A stretch of 64,000 nt of DNA. It comes from Melastoma dodecandrum (Eukaryota; Streptophyta; Magnoliopsida; Myrtales; Melastomataceae). The notes under the pieces are model-generated. The model had not been told where the DNA came from. It was given only the letters and a program-made list of their open reading frames with translations, and ran no database searches. Every line of letters starts with the position of its first letter. Within the stretch, counting starts at the first letter, position 1. Of this stretch, positions 31,201 through 43,652 are shown one piece after another. The translations under genes were made by a program, and so were the position numbers. The stretch is taken from contig JARUPY010000229.1 in the NCBI GenBank assembly GCA_029817715.1, forward strand, positions 310,001 to 374,000, in the 5' to 3' direction.

Positions 31201-34200
31201 CCCCATATTCCGACGATGTTTATATGCTTGAACATGCATCGTCATCGTCCTACAATCCGAAATAACTGATATACTTGAATTAGAGAAAAAATGGCGTCTA
31301 ATAATGAAATATAGTGTTCTAACTAGTATCCTGTTGTTTTAGTTTTGAGCAGTTTTGCATTAACTTTACTAATGAGAAGCTGCAGCAACATTTCAATCAG
31401 GTTAGTGCGCACCCCTTAGTGTTTTGTCTTATTTGCCACCTGTACCTGACTTTTCCTTTTTATGTTCCATTTCCAGCACGTTTTCAAAATGGAGCAGGAT
31501 GAATACCGCAAAGAACAAATAAACTGGAGCTATATTGAATTTATTGATAATCAAGATGTTCTGGACTTGATTGAAAAGGTATGCAATATTTAAATTGCCC
31601 GATAAATCTCTTTTACCGAATATGCCTTGGTCTTCCATCTATGATCAAACCGAAAAAAGCATTAGCTCATACTCACTGTAGCTCTTTCTTCTGTTTCTTT
31701 GATCCTTTTCCAGAAACCTGGAGGGGTCATTGCACTGCTAGATGAGGCTTGGTAGTTGTCATCCCACTTCGTTTATCTGTCGAATATTCAAATGTTCAGT
31801 GTGGTTCTTATTTTACAATTGCTTACACTCAATTCCTCTCTGACTAATGCCTTTACTATGGAATGCAGCATGTTTCCCAGGTCAACTCATGAAACATTTG
31901 CCCAAAAGTTGTATCAGACTTTTAAAAACCACCAACGTTTCATCAAACCAAAGCTTTCCCAGACTGATTTCACCATAGTGCACTATGCCGGGGAGGTGAT
32001 TTCCTTACCCTCTTTCGTTTATTTTCAACAATTCATCTGGAAGAGTTCTGAGATGCTTTTGCCTTTGAAAGGTCAACTATCAATCTAATCTGTTTCTGGA
32101 CAAGAACAAAGATTACGTGGTGGCAGAACATCAAGAACTGTTGACTGCTTCAAAATGCCCTTTTGTGGCCTGCCTTTTCCCTCCACTTCCTGAAGAATCA
32201 GCGAAGTCCTCTAAGTTTTCTTCCATTGGATCTCGGTTCAAGGTAATTGAGACGTAATATCTGTCAGCCAGACCTTAAGAAGACTTGTTTTAGGCAGAGG
32301 ACCATAATCAAGAACTTGCTAACCATATAATCATTGTGAATCTGCAGCTACAACTTCAGTCCTTGATGGAAACTTTGAATTCTACCGAACCTTACTACAT
32401 CAGGTGTGTGAAGCCCAATAATAATCTTAAACCGGCTCTTTTTGAGAACTCCAATGTCATTCATCAGTTGCGCTGTGGAGTAAGTATCAATGTCCTTAAG
32501 TATCAATACATGAATGGCTTCCTTAGATTTGTCTTGGATATATCAATGTCCTAAGAACTTGCATGGTGCTAACTTCTAGGGTGTTCTTGAGGCCATAAGG
32601 ATTAGCTGTGCTGGATATCCAACTAGGCGGGCCTTTTATGATTTTCTTGACCGGTTTGGCGTCCTTTGTCCTGAAGTCCTCGAGGGGAAGTGAGTGCTGG
32701 ACTGCATATTTATCTTCGTTGAAGATATTACTGACATTGCTGCTACTCGAACTAAGGCCTTATGGTTACTTTTCCATGCAGCTATGATGATAAGGTTGCT
32801 TGTCAATTAATTCTAGACAAAAAGGGTCTGAAGGGCTACCAGGTGGGTTGGACTTTCTTTTTAATTGTATAGACATATGGTAACCTTTTAAATGTGTTGA
32901 AAATCTTTGTGTGAATTGGAAGATCTTACATACTCTGTTATTCTTAGCCATAGCCAACGAAAGAGTCGTTGAAATAAGTCCTTGAAAACAGTCCCTCTTT
33001 ATCAGTGTCAGATTTATTTATTCCATTGTTTCATTCAACTATTTGAGAGGATATTGGCTAGAAAAACTCATAGTATCTGTGATTCCTCCAACAGATTGGC
33101 AAAACAAAGGTTTTCCTTAGAGCGGGCCAGATGGCTGAGTTAGATGCCAGAAGGGCTGAGGTACTTGGGAACGCAGCCAGAATTATCCAGTGGCGAGTTC
33201 GAACATACATTGCTCAGAAGCAATTCAATACATTGCGAGATGCCTCCATTAAACTGCAGTCTTATATCCGAGGTATTTCTGTTAATATCTTTCTGTTTTG
33301 ATAAATCTTACATCTTTCTAACACTTAACAAAAACTGGTTTTCCTTATTCTCCAATATATGTGCCCTGTTCACTTGTGTGCAATATGTGTGCAATAGATT
33401 TAGTTTCCACTGCCAGGAGGTAGGATTTTTTGCTTGTTCGAGGAAATCTTCTGTTACTCTTTTATTATTTGTCTAGTAAATATGATGTTATGCTTAGTGG
33501 ACTGGCATATGATATAGTTCTTTGGTCTTTCATATGCAGTAATTTCTTTTGCATTTATCATAGTTTCTATGTTTTGTGCCTTTTGTAGTAATCAAAGATG
33601 GACTTATTTCAAATAAAGAATAAAGGCAGTGAACAAAACCATAGTTTCTAGAAGTTCTGTATTGATTGATTGGAAATATTATGATTTTTTAATTGCTTGG
33701 GGTTGGAAACTTCTTTCGGAAGTTTTCCTGTAGACAGACTTTCTTTATCTGGGCTAGCTATTACTGAACTCGTTCACAAAAAGGTATGGAGTGCCTTATT
33801 CTTTGCATTTGGGGGTCAATCGGGATCCAGAGAAACAATAGACCTTCAATAATGAGGCTGTATCTTTTTATCATTTTATTGTAACTAGTGTAATGTTTTA
33901 GGAGATATTTTCCATGGATTTCATTCACTTTGTGATTTCTAGTACTTATTTTATTTTTGGGTTGGGCACTATTATGTAATGACGTTTGATTAAAAAACAA
34001 CTTATTTCGAAAGTTGTGAGCTGGAATTTCTTCTTTGGAAATCTTGGCCTACAACAAAGGTTAACGGACAATTCCAGCATTACGAAAGTAAATATCTTAC
34101 CCTTTTCTTTCCAGGTGAAAAGGCCCGCCAAATTTATGAACAGTTAAGATGGCAAGCTGCTGCTCTGATGATTCAGAAGCATTTCAGAGCCTTCATTGCC

Positions 34201-37200
34201 AGGAAATCATACTTGACTCTTGAGTCATGCGCAATTACATTACAGACAGGCCTGAGGGCACTGGTTGCCAGAAATGAATATCGATTCAGAAAACAGACCA
34301 AAGCTTCTATCATAATTCAGGTAGCCAAATCATTGTTAAAAATTATGGTCATCTCCTTGCAGAGCTTGCACACACGCTCAGATACTTTGATATCATTTCA
34401 CCTTCTTGTGCAGTCTTTAATATGTTTGTCTAAAATTTCAGTCTAGATGGCGGTGCCATCAAGCTCATCAATATTACAGAAGTCTTCAAAAGGCAGCAAT
34501 TACTTCTCAGTGTGGATGGCGAGGCAGAGTTGCTAGAAAGGAGCTTAGAATGCTCAAAATGGTAAACTAGTTTTCATTGATCTATTCTCTATTGCTTAGG
34601 CTGGATCAAGTCCTTATAATCGCTGATTTAGGCGGCAAGAGAAACTGGTGCACTGAAAGAGGCAAAAGACAAACTAGAGAAGCGTGTTGAGGAGCTGACA
34701 TGGCGCCTGCAACTGGAGAAGCGATTGAGGGTATATACGTCACTGTATTTTCTCAAATGTTTTATGATGATAAAGCTGAAATCTCAAATTTTCTGGGCTT
34801 GGGTGCTGCCCATACTCATTATGAGCTATTTGTGCATTGTGCAGACTGATCTTGAGGAGACAAAGGCCCAAGAAATGGCTAAATTACAGGATGCATTAAA
34901 TGTTATGAGGTTGGAGGTTGAACGAGTTAACTCCATGGTCGTGAAAGAACGAGAAGCAGCTAGGAAAGCTATTGAAGATGCGACTCCTCTCATCAAGGAA
35001 GCTCCAATGATAGTTTTAGACACACAAAGAATTGATTCACTTACTGTTGAACTTGAGAAGTTTAAGGTATGCAACATGCTTATTATCTATTTGGACCTTC
35101 TAAGGGAGATCCGGCAATAAAATAAAATAAAACGTTACTATCAGTCTACACCATCTTTTTATCTTTCCTCAGTAAGATGGCTTGACTGGTCTCATCCCTT
35201 CTGCAGATTCTTTTAAATCGGTACATTATGTGTCTGGTCTGTTTAGATTTGATGAGTGTGACTGTTGTTGCTAGGCTAAGTTGGTGCTGGAGACACAAAA
35301 AGCTGAAGAGGCTAAACAGGCTACTGCCCTCGCAGAGGCTAAAAATGCTGAATTGCTGAACAAACTTAATGGTGCGGAGAAGAAAGTTGATGAACTTCAC
35401 AACTTAGTTCAAAGGTAAAATTCTTTCAACTTTGATGGATAGGCTTATGAATTTCTTTACCCCCTTTATATTTGTCTTGAAGATGTCTGCAGTCTGCACC
35501 ATTGTTTCTCCCATGCTTCTGCCTGCTGAATTTTCCCTTTAACTGTATGGAAACTACAACACAATCTTGTTTCTTGTTTTCCTTGGGCCTTAGTGTACGT
35601 TCTTATATTTGAAAAGTTGAAGTTTTGTTTCAAGTTTTTATAATTATGTCTATTAAATACTTGTGATAACGGTGGGGTACTTGGTCACCCTGCTTGTTTT
35701 CCTTCATTACCAGCTTCACATGAATTATATGAAGTAAACTGTAAGACACTTCGATGTAAGTTGAAGGTAGAGCATACTGTAAGACACTTTCATCTAATTT
35801 CAAGGTAGAGCATATGTAACTGAACACCCAACCTGGGACATAAGAAACTGTAAACTTGAACTTTTGGAAGTCCTGATGACCCAATGGTTTCCCTTGTTCA
35901 GACTTGAGGAGAAGCTATCTAACATGGAATCAGAGAATCAGATCCTTAGACAGCAGGCACTTGCAATAACACCAGCTCCCAAATCCATACCTGCCCGACA
36001 AAGGACCACAATAATTCAGGTACCTTAGGAACCTGTGCTTAAATGTATCAACTTTGTGGAAAATTTATTATTTAAACATTGTTTAATTACAGAGAACACC
36101 AGAGACTAACAGCATAAATGGAGAAATCCAGAGTACTCCGGTGAGCATAACTGAAAATGTGCCGCAATTGTTTTATTTTTGGAAAATAGCAAAATTGACC
36201 TGAAGCTGGCCATAATTCAGGACTCTAGGCTTGCTCTTCCCTCTCCCCAAGAACCCGAGACAGAGGAGAAGCCACAGAAATCTCTAAACGAGAGGCAGCA
36301 GGTGTGTCTCTTTCAGTTGACGTTGCATTCCCATGGTGTGATGCTTTCCCTGTGAAAAGATAAAAAGTTTTAGTTGTATGTCAAAATGTCGCAAAAAACA
36401 GAAATGACTTGTATATTTGCTCTAAAAAAGATCTACTTATGTTACGGTAGAAAAATACAAAGTTCATTGATGCATTGATGTACGTCTATGTTTTCTTGCA
36501 GGAAAATCAGGACCTCCTCATAAAGTGCATATCAGAAGATCTAGGATTCTCCGGAGGAAAGCCTGTCGCTGCTTGTCTCATATTCAAGTCTCTCATGCAC
36601 TGGAGATCATTTGAGGTTGACCGAACTGTTGTCTTCGACCGGATCATTCAGACAATAGGAGTTGCAATCGAAGTAATTCCATTCTTTCATCTTTTCTTTA
36701 TCCAGAACTTTAAAAACTATTCGTAGATTCAAGAATGTGAAGACAAACTCCACTTAATGGAGGAGTTGATCTTATTTGTTTTGTGAATATATTTTTTGAG
36801 TATTGCTACATCTCATAATGGTTTCAACAACTTTATTTGAAGGTCCAAGAAAACAACGACCTATTAGCCTATTGGTTGTCAAATGCATCAACATTGTTGT
36901 TATTTCTACAACGCACCTTGAAACCAAGTGGAGCAGCAAGCTTCACTCCGCAACGCAGGAGGGCATCAGCTTCTCTGTTTGGTCGAGTATCTCAGGCAAG
37001 TGGATCGCCTTCTCCTTTCCTTCGCGTAGTAATATTTTAGCATATTCATATTTAGAGATATGCTGATGTAAGCAACCACAAATTCTCAGGGTCTTAAAGC
37101 TTCTCCGCCAAGTGTTGGGTTATCATTCCTCCATGGCCGGATCCTTGGAGCTTCTGATAATTTACGACAAGTTGAAGCGAAGTACCCAGCTTTGCTGTTC

Positions 37201-38776
37201 AAGCAACAGCTAACTGCCTTCTTGGAGAAAATATATGGAATGATCCGTGACAATATGAAGAAAGAGATTTCTCCAATTCTTGGCCAATGCATTCAGGTTC
37301 ATTATAATCCTTTGTCCAGCCTTGCATCTTTTAAATTTATAGATTGTGAGCATCTCTCAAGTGGGTTGAGCTGGTGGACCTATGCAGGCACCGAGAACAT
37401 CGCGTGCCAGTATGGTGAAGGGACGGTCTCAGGCTAATGCTGCTGCTCAGCAAGCTCTGATTGCTCACTGGAGAAGCATAGTTGATGTCCTAAATAATTG
37501 CTTGAAGACAATGAGAGCCAATTACGTGCGTGAAAGTTCTTACTTAAGAGTGGAATGACAAGTTTGTTGTGTTGAAGACTGACGGCATCTTTTTGCCTGT
37601 GTAGGTTCCACCCATAATTACACGCAAGATATTTTCTCAGCTATTTTCATTTATAAATGTTCAGTTGTTTAACAGGTACATCATGAATGTTCTCAAGTAT
37701 ATACCTCGTTGTATGTTAAACTATTAGTGTTGACGACTCCAGTTTACAGCCTTCTTTTGAGGCGTGAATGCTGCTCCTTCAGCAATGGGGAATTTGTGAA
37801 AACCGGGTTAGCCGAGTTGGAACAATGGTGTCACGACTCAACTGAAGAGGTGATGTAAATCGATATAGTGATATTATGATCCCATCTTCTGGCATTGGTA
37901 ATAATGAATCATCAGTTCATGCAGTTCGTTGGATCAGCTTGGGATGAGCTGAAGCATATCAGACAGGCTGTTGGTTTCCTAGTAAGCTCTCATATCCTAC
38001 TTTTCATGGAGTTAAATTATTAGACAAGTTTTTTTCAGTAATCTAATCGGTCCATGTCTTTAGGTTATCCATCAAAAGCCAAAGAAGAGCTTGAAAGAGA
38101 TAACAAATGATCTTTGCCCTGTTAGTAATTTGTTCCTTTTATTCCCCTCTTTATATGTTTGTACTTAATGCTTTCATGAACAGATCCTGGCATGTTCTCC
38201 CCTGAAGAATCTGCTATTAATCGAATTCTGCAGGTCCTTAGCATTCAACAGTTGTACCGGATTAGCACAATGTACTGGGACGACAAGTATGGGACACACA
38301 GTGTATCAGCTGACGTAAGTTTTACCTGATAAACTTTTACACCCGGAGGAATTTTTCAACAGTATGGTTGATGGACTACATGAGTTTGCGTGGGCACGAT
38401 TATCCCAGATTTTTATATATTTCTTCATTTGGAATACAATGGACACAGGTTATTTCTAGCATGAGAGTAATGATGACAGAGGCATCCAATAATGCCGTCA
38501 GCAATTCTTTCCTTTTGGATGACGATTCAAGGTAATGCCTCCATTGCCGATTCTGTTTCATGTGATGTGCATTTATTCCATGTCATGTTTTATTTACACA
38601 AGTGAGCACCCCGTCCACAAAGTTCCCTTAAGTACTCGTGTTTCTCTTGCAGCATACCATTCACCTTGGAAGACATCTCGAAGTCCGTAGAACAAGTCGA
38701 AATCCCCGAAATCGACCCACCCCCCTTAATCCGGTCCAACTCAGGCTTCACATTCCTGTTGCAACGACCCGAATGA
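28252..38776 (+). CDS. Class XI myosin, intact, 39 exons
   Basis: This actin motor moves organelles and drives cytoplasmic streaming. Exons: 28252-28254, 28662-28784, 29120-29263, 29350-29495, 29575-29731, 29836-29894, 30004-30163, 30257-30406, 30594-30730, 30813-30959, 31041-31142, 31343-31400, 31477-31578, 31714-31751, 31869-31995, 32072-32242, 32348-32479, 32580-32689, 32782-32842, 33095-33272, 34115-34320, 34442-34561, 34632-34730, 34845-35066, 35275-35414, 35902-36019, 36093-36140, 36221-36301, 36502-36672, 36843-36995, 37090-37296, 37388-37525, 37605-37675, 37750-37849, 37925-37981, 38064-38120, 38234-38314, 38449-38531, 38653-38776. They join in frame to 1,526 aa, normal for plant myosin XI. 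Order: SH3-like start ([14 protein letters not shown]), motor with P-loop [13 protein letters not shown] (exon 5), switch region (exons 6-7), relay [10 protein letters not shown] motifs (exons 20-23), coiled coil (exons 23-26), globular DIL tail (exons 29-39, ending FTFLLQRPE). Exon 1 is only the ATG. Introns 8 and 30 start with GC. It is closest by memory to the XI-2/XI-B group; the exact paralogue is uncertain. Confidence 0.96.
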
Positions 38777-40029
38777 TGCTGATACTCTCTTCTATTCCCA
38801 TATACCATGTTTACTCTCTGAAATTCCACTTCCTCAGCGGAAACACTCCGCATATTAGATCACATGCATGGATCGCGTGCCTTTCTGTGATCCCATTGTT
38901 TGCTGTATAAAAAAATTAGCATTGGCTTAGGGTCCTCTGTACAGTTTGTGGCTATGGCAACTTGTTTTTTTACCGGCCACTGCCTCTCCAATGTGAATAC
39001 CCCAGACTATGTAGTTTCATCATTCAGAATCTGTAGTGTTCCTCTATATATCTATAGCTTGTCCAACCAAAAAAACAAAAAGATCCTCTGTAAACTGTAA
39101 AGAGCATTCTGTGCTATTGACTTGTTTGTCATTCATTATATGCAGTTATCATTCGTGTTGCAGTGAATATTTATTGCAAGGTAGAAGACTTAGTTTCATG
39201 GAGTTTAGGCTGTTTCCATCTGCTGCTGTTAGAAGATTGTTACACGTTTGGTTTTGGTTGAGATGAATGAAAGTTTTTGGTATTTTCAGTATGTGTATAG
39301 CTACTTAAACACTGAAGCTGTATGTTACTGAAATCTTCATCGGGCAAGTGCATGTTCATACCCGTCGATGGAAGTCGCGGCAGAACTGAACTGTGTTGAG
39401 CTGGAGGTGAGGATCTTCTGTAGTCCCCCTTGTGGAAATACTGGGACAAGGTATCATTCTAGTGCAGCCTTGTAAGGACACTTGAGTATGTGAAACGTGA
39501 ACTTGTGGTTCACTTTGATTGATGATTAGCTGGGGTGAGCATGGTGCCAATTTAGACATGTCGGGTACTGAAGTGACAGGCGATCCAGCCACGATAAGGT
39601 AAACCATTCGAGAGAAGTGCCTGGAAGTCTAAGAAAATTATGCATTGTAGCTACCACCGGTCATCAAACCCCTTTCTGAAAACTCATTCAATGGTGAATT
39701 GACCTCATTTTGTTCTCTAAGATGATACTCCGATTCACAGAATTTGTTGTACTCTATTGTCCTACTCATAAAACATGCATTCAAGGAAACTCTTTAAGAT
39801 CGATTGCTTTTCGACCAATGATGAAACTACGAAAACATGTGAACATTCCACCACGGCCAATCTTCCATTATCCCGGGTAGCACCGATCCCGGGTGGAAAC
39901 CCCTTTTTCCTACTTGAGTTATACCACTGGATATCACAATGTAAAGGTTTTAGAGAAGATGCTCTGCATTAGGACTGTCTACCCGGATCTCATCCTCCTC
40001 TGATGAGACTTGGCGCCAGATCTTGATTC
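38777..40029. other. Myosin 3' UTR and intergenic DNA
   Basis: The myosin 3' UTR should lie in the first few hundred bases. I see no other gene. Short frames here lack protein-like composition. Confidence 0.4.
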
Positions 40030-40385
40030 CTCATCAGAGGAATCCTCCATTGACTGGGCCAACTAGCTCGAGAGATCTGCATAGAGATTGACCACTCTTT
40101 TGATGTTGTTGTTACGCTCCTTGATCAAGCCCACCTTCCCACTCAGGTTGTCGTGGATCCTCGACTCTTGGTTTCAGTTGATTACCTTTATCAGCAGCTT
40201 GTGCAGGTCCAAGAAAAAGCCCTTCTGGAAAGCCTGAACAACCTTGCCGGCCGGAAGCATTCCATTTCCTGTGCCTGACAAAATTTCACCCCACATTGTC
40301 AGCCCTTCCTCCATCCAGGAACCACTATAACTCGCGTTGAATGTCACGTAGTCCAGCAAGACGAACGTTCAGAATGGGGCATAAC
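40030..40385 (-). pseudogene. Coding remnant, unknown family
   Basis: The minus strand reads protein-like sequence: LLDYVTFNASYSGSWMEEGL, then GEILSGTGNGMLPAGKVVQA, FQKGFFLDLHKLLIKVIN and, after a TGA, HDNLSGKVGLIKERNNNIK. The composition is coding-like and the frame resumes after the stop, which suggests the tail of a decayed gene. I do not recognise the family. Confidence 0.35.
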
Positions 40386-40526
40386 TTGAGCAGCTCATAA
40401 ATGAAAGCTAACTTCAATGAAAGAAGCAAAATCTCTGCACAATTTTCTTCACTTCTTCCTAAAAGTGGAAGTCTACTGTAAGACAACAACTAGATGCATC
40501 CAGCCCCGACGGGAGGCCCACACTAT

Positions 40527-40579
40527 TGGCTATTAGCTTAATGGTAGAGCGCAACCCTGATAATTACGTCGTTGTGTCA
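40527..40579 (+). pseudogene. Plastid trnI-GAU 5' exon fragment (NUPT)
   Basis: About 50 bp resemble, from memory, the 5' exon of the chloroplast tRNA-Ile(GAU) gene and the first bases of its group II intron: GGCTATTAGC, then ATGGTAGAGCGC, CCCTGATAA and CGTCGTTGTG. The ~6 differences are mostly C-to-T or G-to-A, as expected for old nuclear plastid inserts. No 3' exon follows, so it is not a working tRNA gene. Confidence 0.6.
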
Positions 40580-41216
40580 AAATTCGCGTGTCCTTTGGAA
40601 AAACCTATAGATACTTGACTGATCCCACTAGGGCGAATCTTCTCATACCCTTGTCTCTTAAGTTCCGTTAGGTTCGATAGGAACAGTACAATGGAGGTAT
40701 TAAGTGTTAAACTATATAATGTATAATCAAACATCACCTAACAGTTTAAGTTTTAGGTCAAACGAGAAGGTTTCTACGCACCGTAATATGACCGTATTTT
40801 GACAATTTTTTTTATAAACTAAAGGTAAATTCGTACAAACCTCGAAAGGAAGAGTTGGATTTTGTTAGGCAACCTGAATCCTTTTATGTTTCAGGAAAAG
40901 GAAGGAGAGGGGGGCAGGTTCAAGCCGCATTCGACTGCCCCGGGTTGAATACCCGACCGAGACGAGAGAAGGTGGCTCCGTTGACTCAAGATTCAGCTGC
41001 CGGAGGTTTACCTTAGTGAGGTGACGGCATCAAGAAATTCTGTACCAATCACATCTCAATAGTTTAATTCATTTTTCGCGTGTACCATTTGAAATGTCAT
41101 CACCAGTCGATCACCGTCGCCTGCGGATCCTTCGTTGCATTTATAGGTAAGATGCTGGGGGGTTTTTCTGACGATAGACAAAGGGAGTAGAAAATCACCT
41201 CAAACAGCATCATCGC
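40580..41216. other. Intergenic DNA
   Basis: I see no supportable gene or repeat here. The 3' UTR of the VPS2 gene probably reaches into the right end. Confidence 0.4.
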
Positions 41217-41359
41217 ATGAATCCGATCAGATCGAATAAAATTATTTACAGCCAAGAAGGGCTCAGAACATTGGGACTCGCATTTATTTATTATGACATG
41301 TGCTCAGCTCAAACCCAAATTTTACAAGTCCCACACGACATGATAATACTCGTGGCTTG

Positions 41360-43103
41360 TCACATCTTCCTCAGATTGTCCAGCCTTGCCTGCAAATCAT
41401 CGTCAAGCCCGCTATCAGCTCCCCCTGTCGATTCAGCTTGGGCAACCTTGGCCTTCGGAGCTGCCGTTGCGACAGCACCAGATGGTGCATTTAGAAGCTG
41501 GGACAGAGGAATAGTGTACAATATTAGTAAAAACTCTCAGGAGTTCTGGTTTAATCCCGGGGAAGCCTAAAATAATACGATGATCAGATTCAGGTCATGT
41601 ACCTCCTGGTTGACATCGATCCCGATCTCATCCAACACCTGATTCACGAGCTCTTCAGTCTCCTCCTCTTCCTCATCGCCTTCCAGCGCATCATCAATGG
41701 CGTCCCCCATGACCTCACTCACCAGCTCCATCTTCTCATTCTGCCTTTCGAACTCCTGCATTATCCTCTGCAGTGATGGCAAGTTCATCTGCCTGTTCAT
41801 TTGTCCCATCGCCTTGGTCACACCTTTCATGGCCTCACCCATAGCCTGAGTCGACTTCAGCGTCTGAAACAAATAAATGTTAACGCTAGATTAGACAATC
41901 AACCACTAGCCAGATATGTTTCAAGTTGATGAAACTCTTGATTCATTTTACCTGAATCCTCAAAGATACGCCCTGAAGCTGTGACTTCAGCTTGTAGAAT
42001 TTGTCAATTTGGTGTCTCGTTCGAATGAGGTCCTTTGCCATTACTCTGACAGCTCCCTGCAAAAGAACAATTTCGCCGATCATAAATTATGTCTAATCTC
42101 TTCATTACTAAATAGAGGACTCAAATAACGCAAGACGCTAGGAAGTTCGGGTTTTTACAATGGCCATTGTTTTCAGATATCAAGGTCAGTCAGTTCCTTC
42201 GAACAAAGCTGAATCGGGGTATTGTTCCTAATGGGGCCAACTCACTGAAGGAAGAAAGTAATGGCATATCAATCGTAAATCCTACCATCTGGCCTTGCTT
42301 TGCATTTTTCTTTATCTCCACAATAAGTTTTTTCTCCTGCGTCTGCAAACCTTGCCTCTCTCTCTCAATTTCTCGGATGGACTTGTCTATCATCCGTTTG
42401 TTTTCCCGCAGAAGCTCTGCAAAACAACACCAACATTATATAGGAAGCACTAGCTATCAATTCTTCATCAACAAATTTCCAGAGTTTGGGGATGTTTATT
42501 GAGTACTCTTACTAAACAAAATCACGAAAGAAGCAAAGAGCTACAACCACAGACAAGAAATCATCATTTTTCGCAAGTGACAGTTTCCCTTTTACTCCGC
42601 CACGCGAACCTCTTTAACTTTTGACGTATAAATTGAGTCTTCCCATAATTTTCCAAGAACTCATTATCTGTAAAATACTGGTTATCCGGACTTGTTCACA
42701 TTCTACCGGAACTCCTAGTCAACGTGACCATCTGGAGTATTCGCAATGATCCAAATGAATCCTAATGTTAATCCCCTATGTGAGATCATGAAGTGCTCAT
42801 AATCCGGTAATATCATTCGCCTCGATTGAAGAAATTCCGAGGGAGGAGGACTCAGGCCGAATATCTAATGGCAAATCAGGCAATCGTTAGTTCATTTCCC
42901 ATTTTCAGCCCCGATCACCCACTCATCTACAGCAAGCAGCAACTGGAATTCCAACAGAAACCCAGCAAATAACGAGTGCTCAAACCCGTAGACAATGAAC
43001 CCCCAGAAAATCACTGAAATTCTAAAAAAATAAAAAGAAGAAATAAAGAGGAGAGAGATAAGAAACCAGCAGGGGTTTTCCGGTGACCGAAAAGGAAACT
43101 CAT
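41360..43103 (-). CDS. VPS2: ESCRT-III subunit VPS2 (CHMP2-like), intact, 5 exons
   Basis: VPS2 is a core ESCRT-III subunit. It polymerises on endosomes and recruits the VPS4 ATPase for vesicle budding into multivesicular bodies. Exons on the minus strand: 43103-43067, 42416-42286, 42056-41952, 41863-41603, 41497-41360. They join in frame to 223 aa, the normal length. The start MSFLFGHRKTPAELLRENKR is diagnostic. A basic N-terminal half (KSIREIERERQGLQTQEKKL, KNAKQGQM) is followed by the TLKSTQAMGEAMKGVTKAMG helix, an acidic region (EGDEEEEETEELV) and a C-terminal MIM1 helix (LQARLDNLRKM) that binds VPS4. All introns are GT-AG. By memory it is nearest to VPS2.1 of Arabidopsis. Confidence 0.97.
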
Positions 43104-43652
43104 CTCCCCTGCGATTGAAGAAAGCTGCAACCCAAGATCGCGTCCCGGGAATCCCTTCGCCTCCGTTCAGAAGAAGAAATCAACGGAGGAGGAAGAAGAT
43201 GACAGCAATTTAATTTAATTTTGTTTTTTTTTTTTATAATAATAGAGGGGAGTTTCCTCCTTCCCTTATGCTCGAAGTTATTTTGTCTCCGGCTGTCCCC
43301 CGAAATCGCGGGAGAAGGACGCAACAGAGCCCACGGGGGGATGTAAGAATATGGGCCTATTATCTTGTACAGGCCCATTATATCGAAGGCTCTTGTTCTG
43401 GTGGGTGGCCTAAATTCTAGAAACAGTGAGACCCAAAAACAGTATTTGCCTGCCGTCCACCCCTTTTTAAAACTGTCCCAAGAAATAAATATATCAAACA
43501 ACCATTCGTGAATATAAAGAAGGTGGGTCCATGTGATATGATAAAATGTCAGTGATTCGTCATGAAATGGTACGTACGTTCGGACAGAACGTACCATTTT
43601 GATATTATTATATGTAGGACCTTAAATTAAATATGTTCGGAGAGGTGTCACA

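Noticed and set aside
40527..40600. Functional tRNA gene
   Set aside because: Only the 5' half of a tRNA is present, followed by intron-start sequence, with no 3' half or acceptor stem.
43100..43597. 165-codon minus-strand frame upstream of VPS2
   Set aside because: It runs through the VPS2 leader and promoter, has low-complexity tracts and no recognisable domain.
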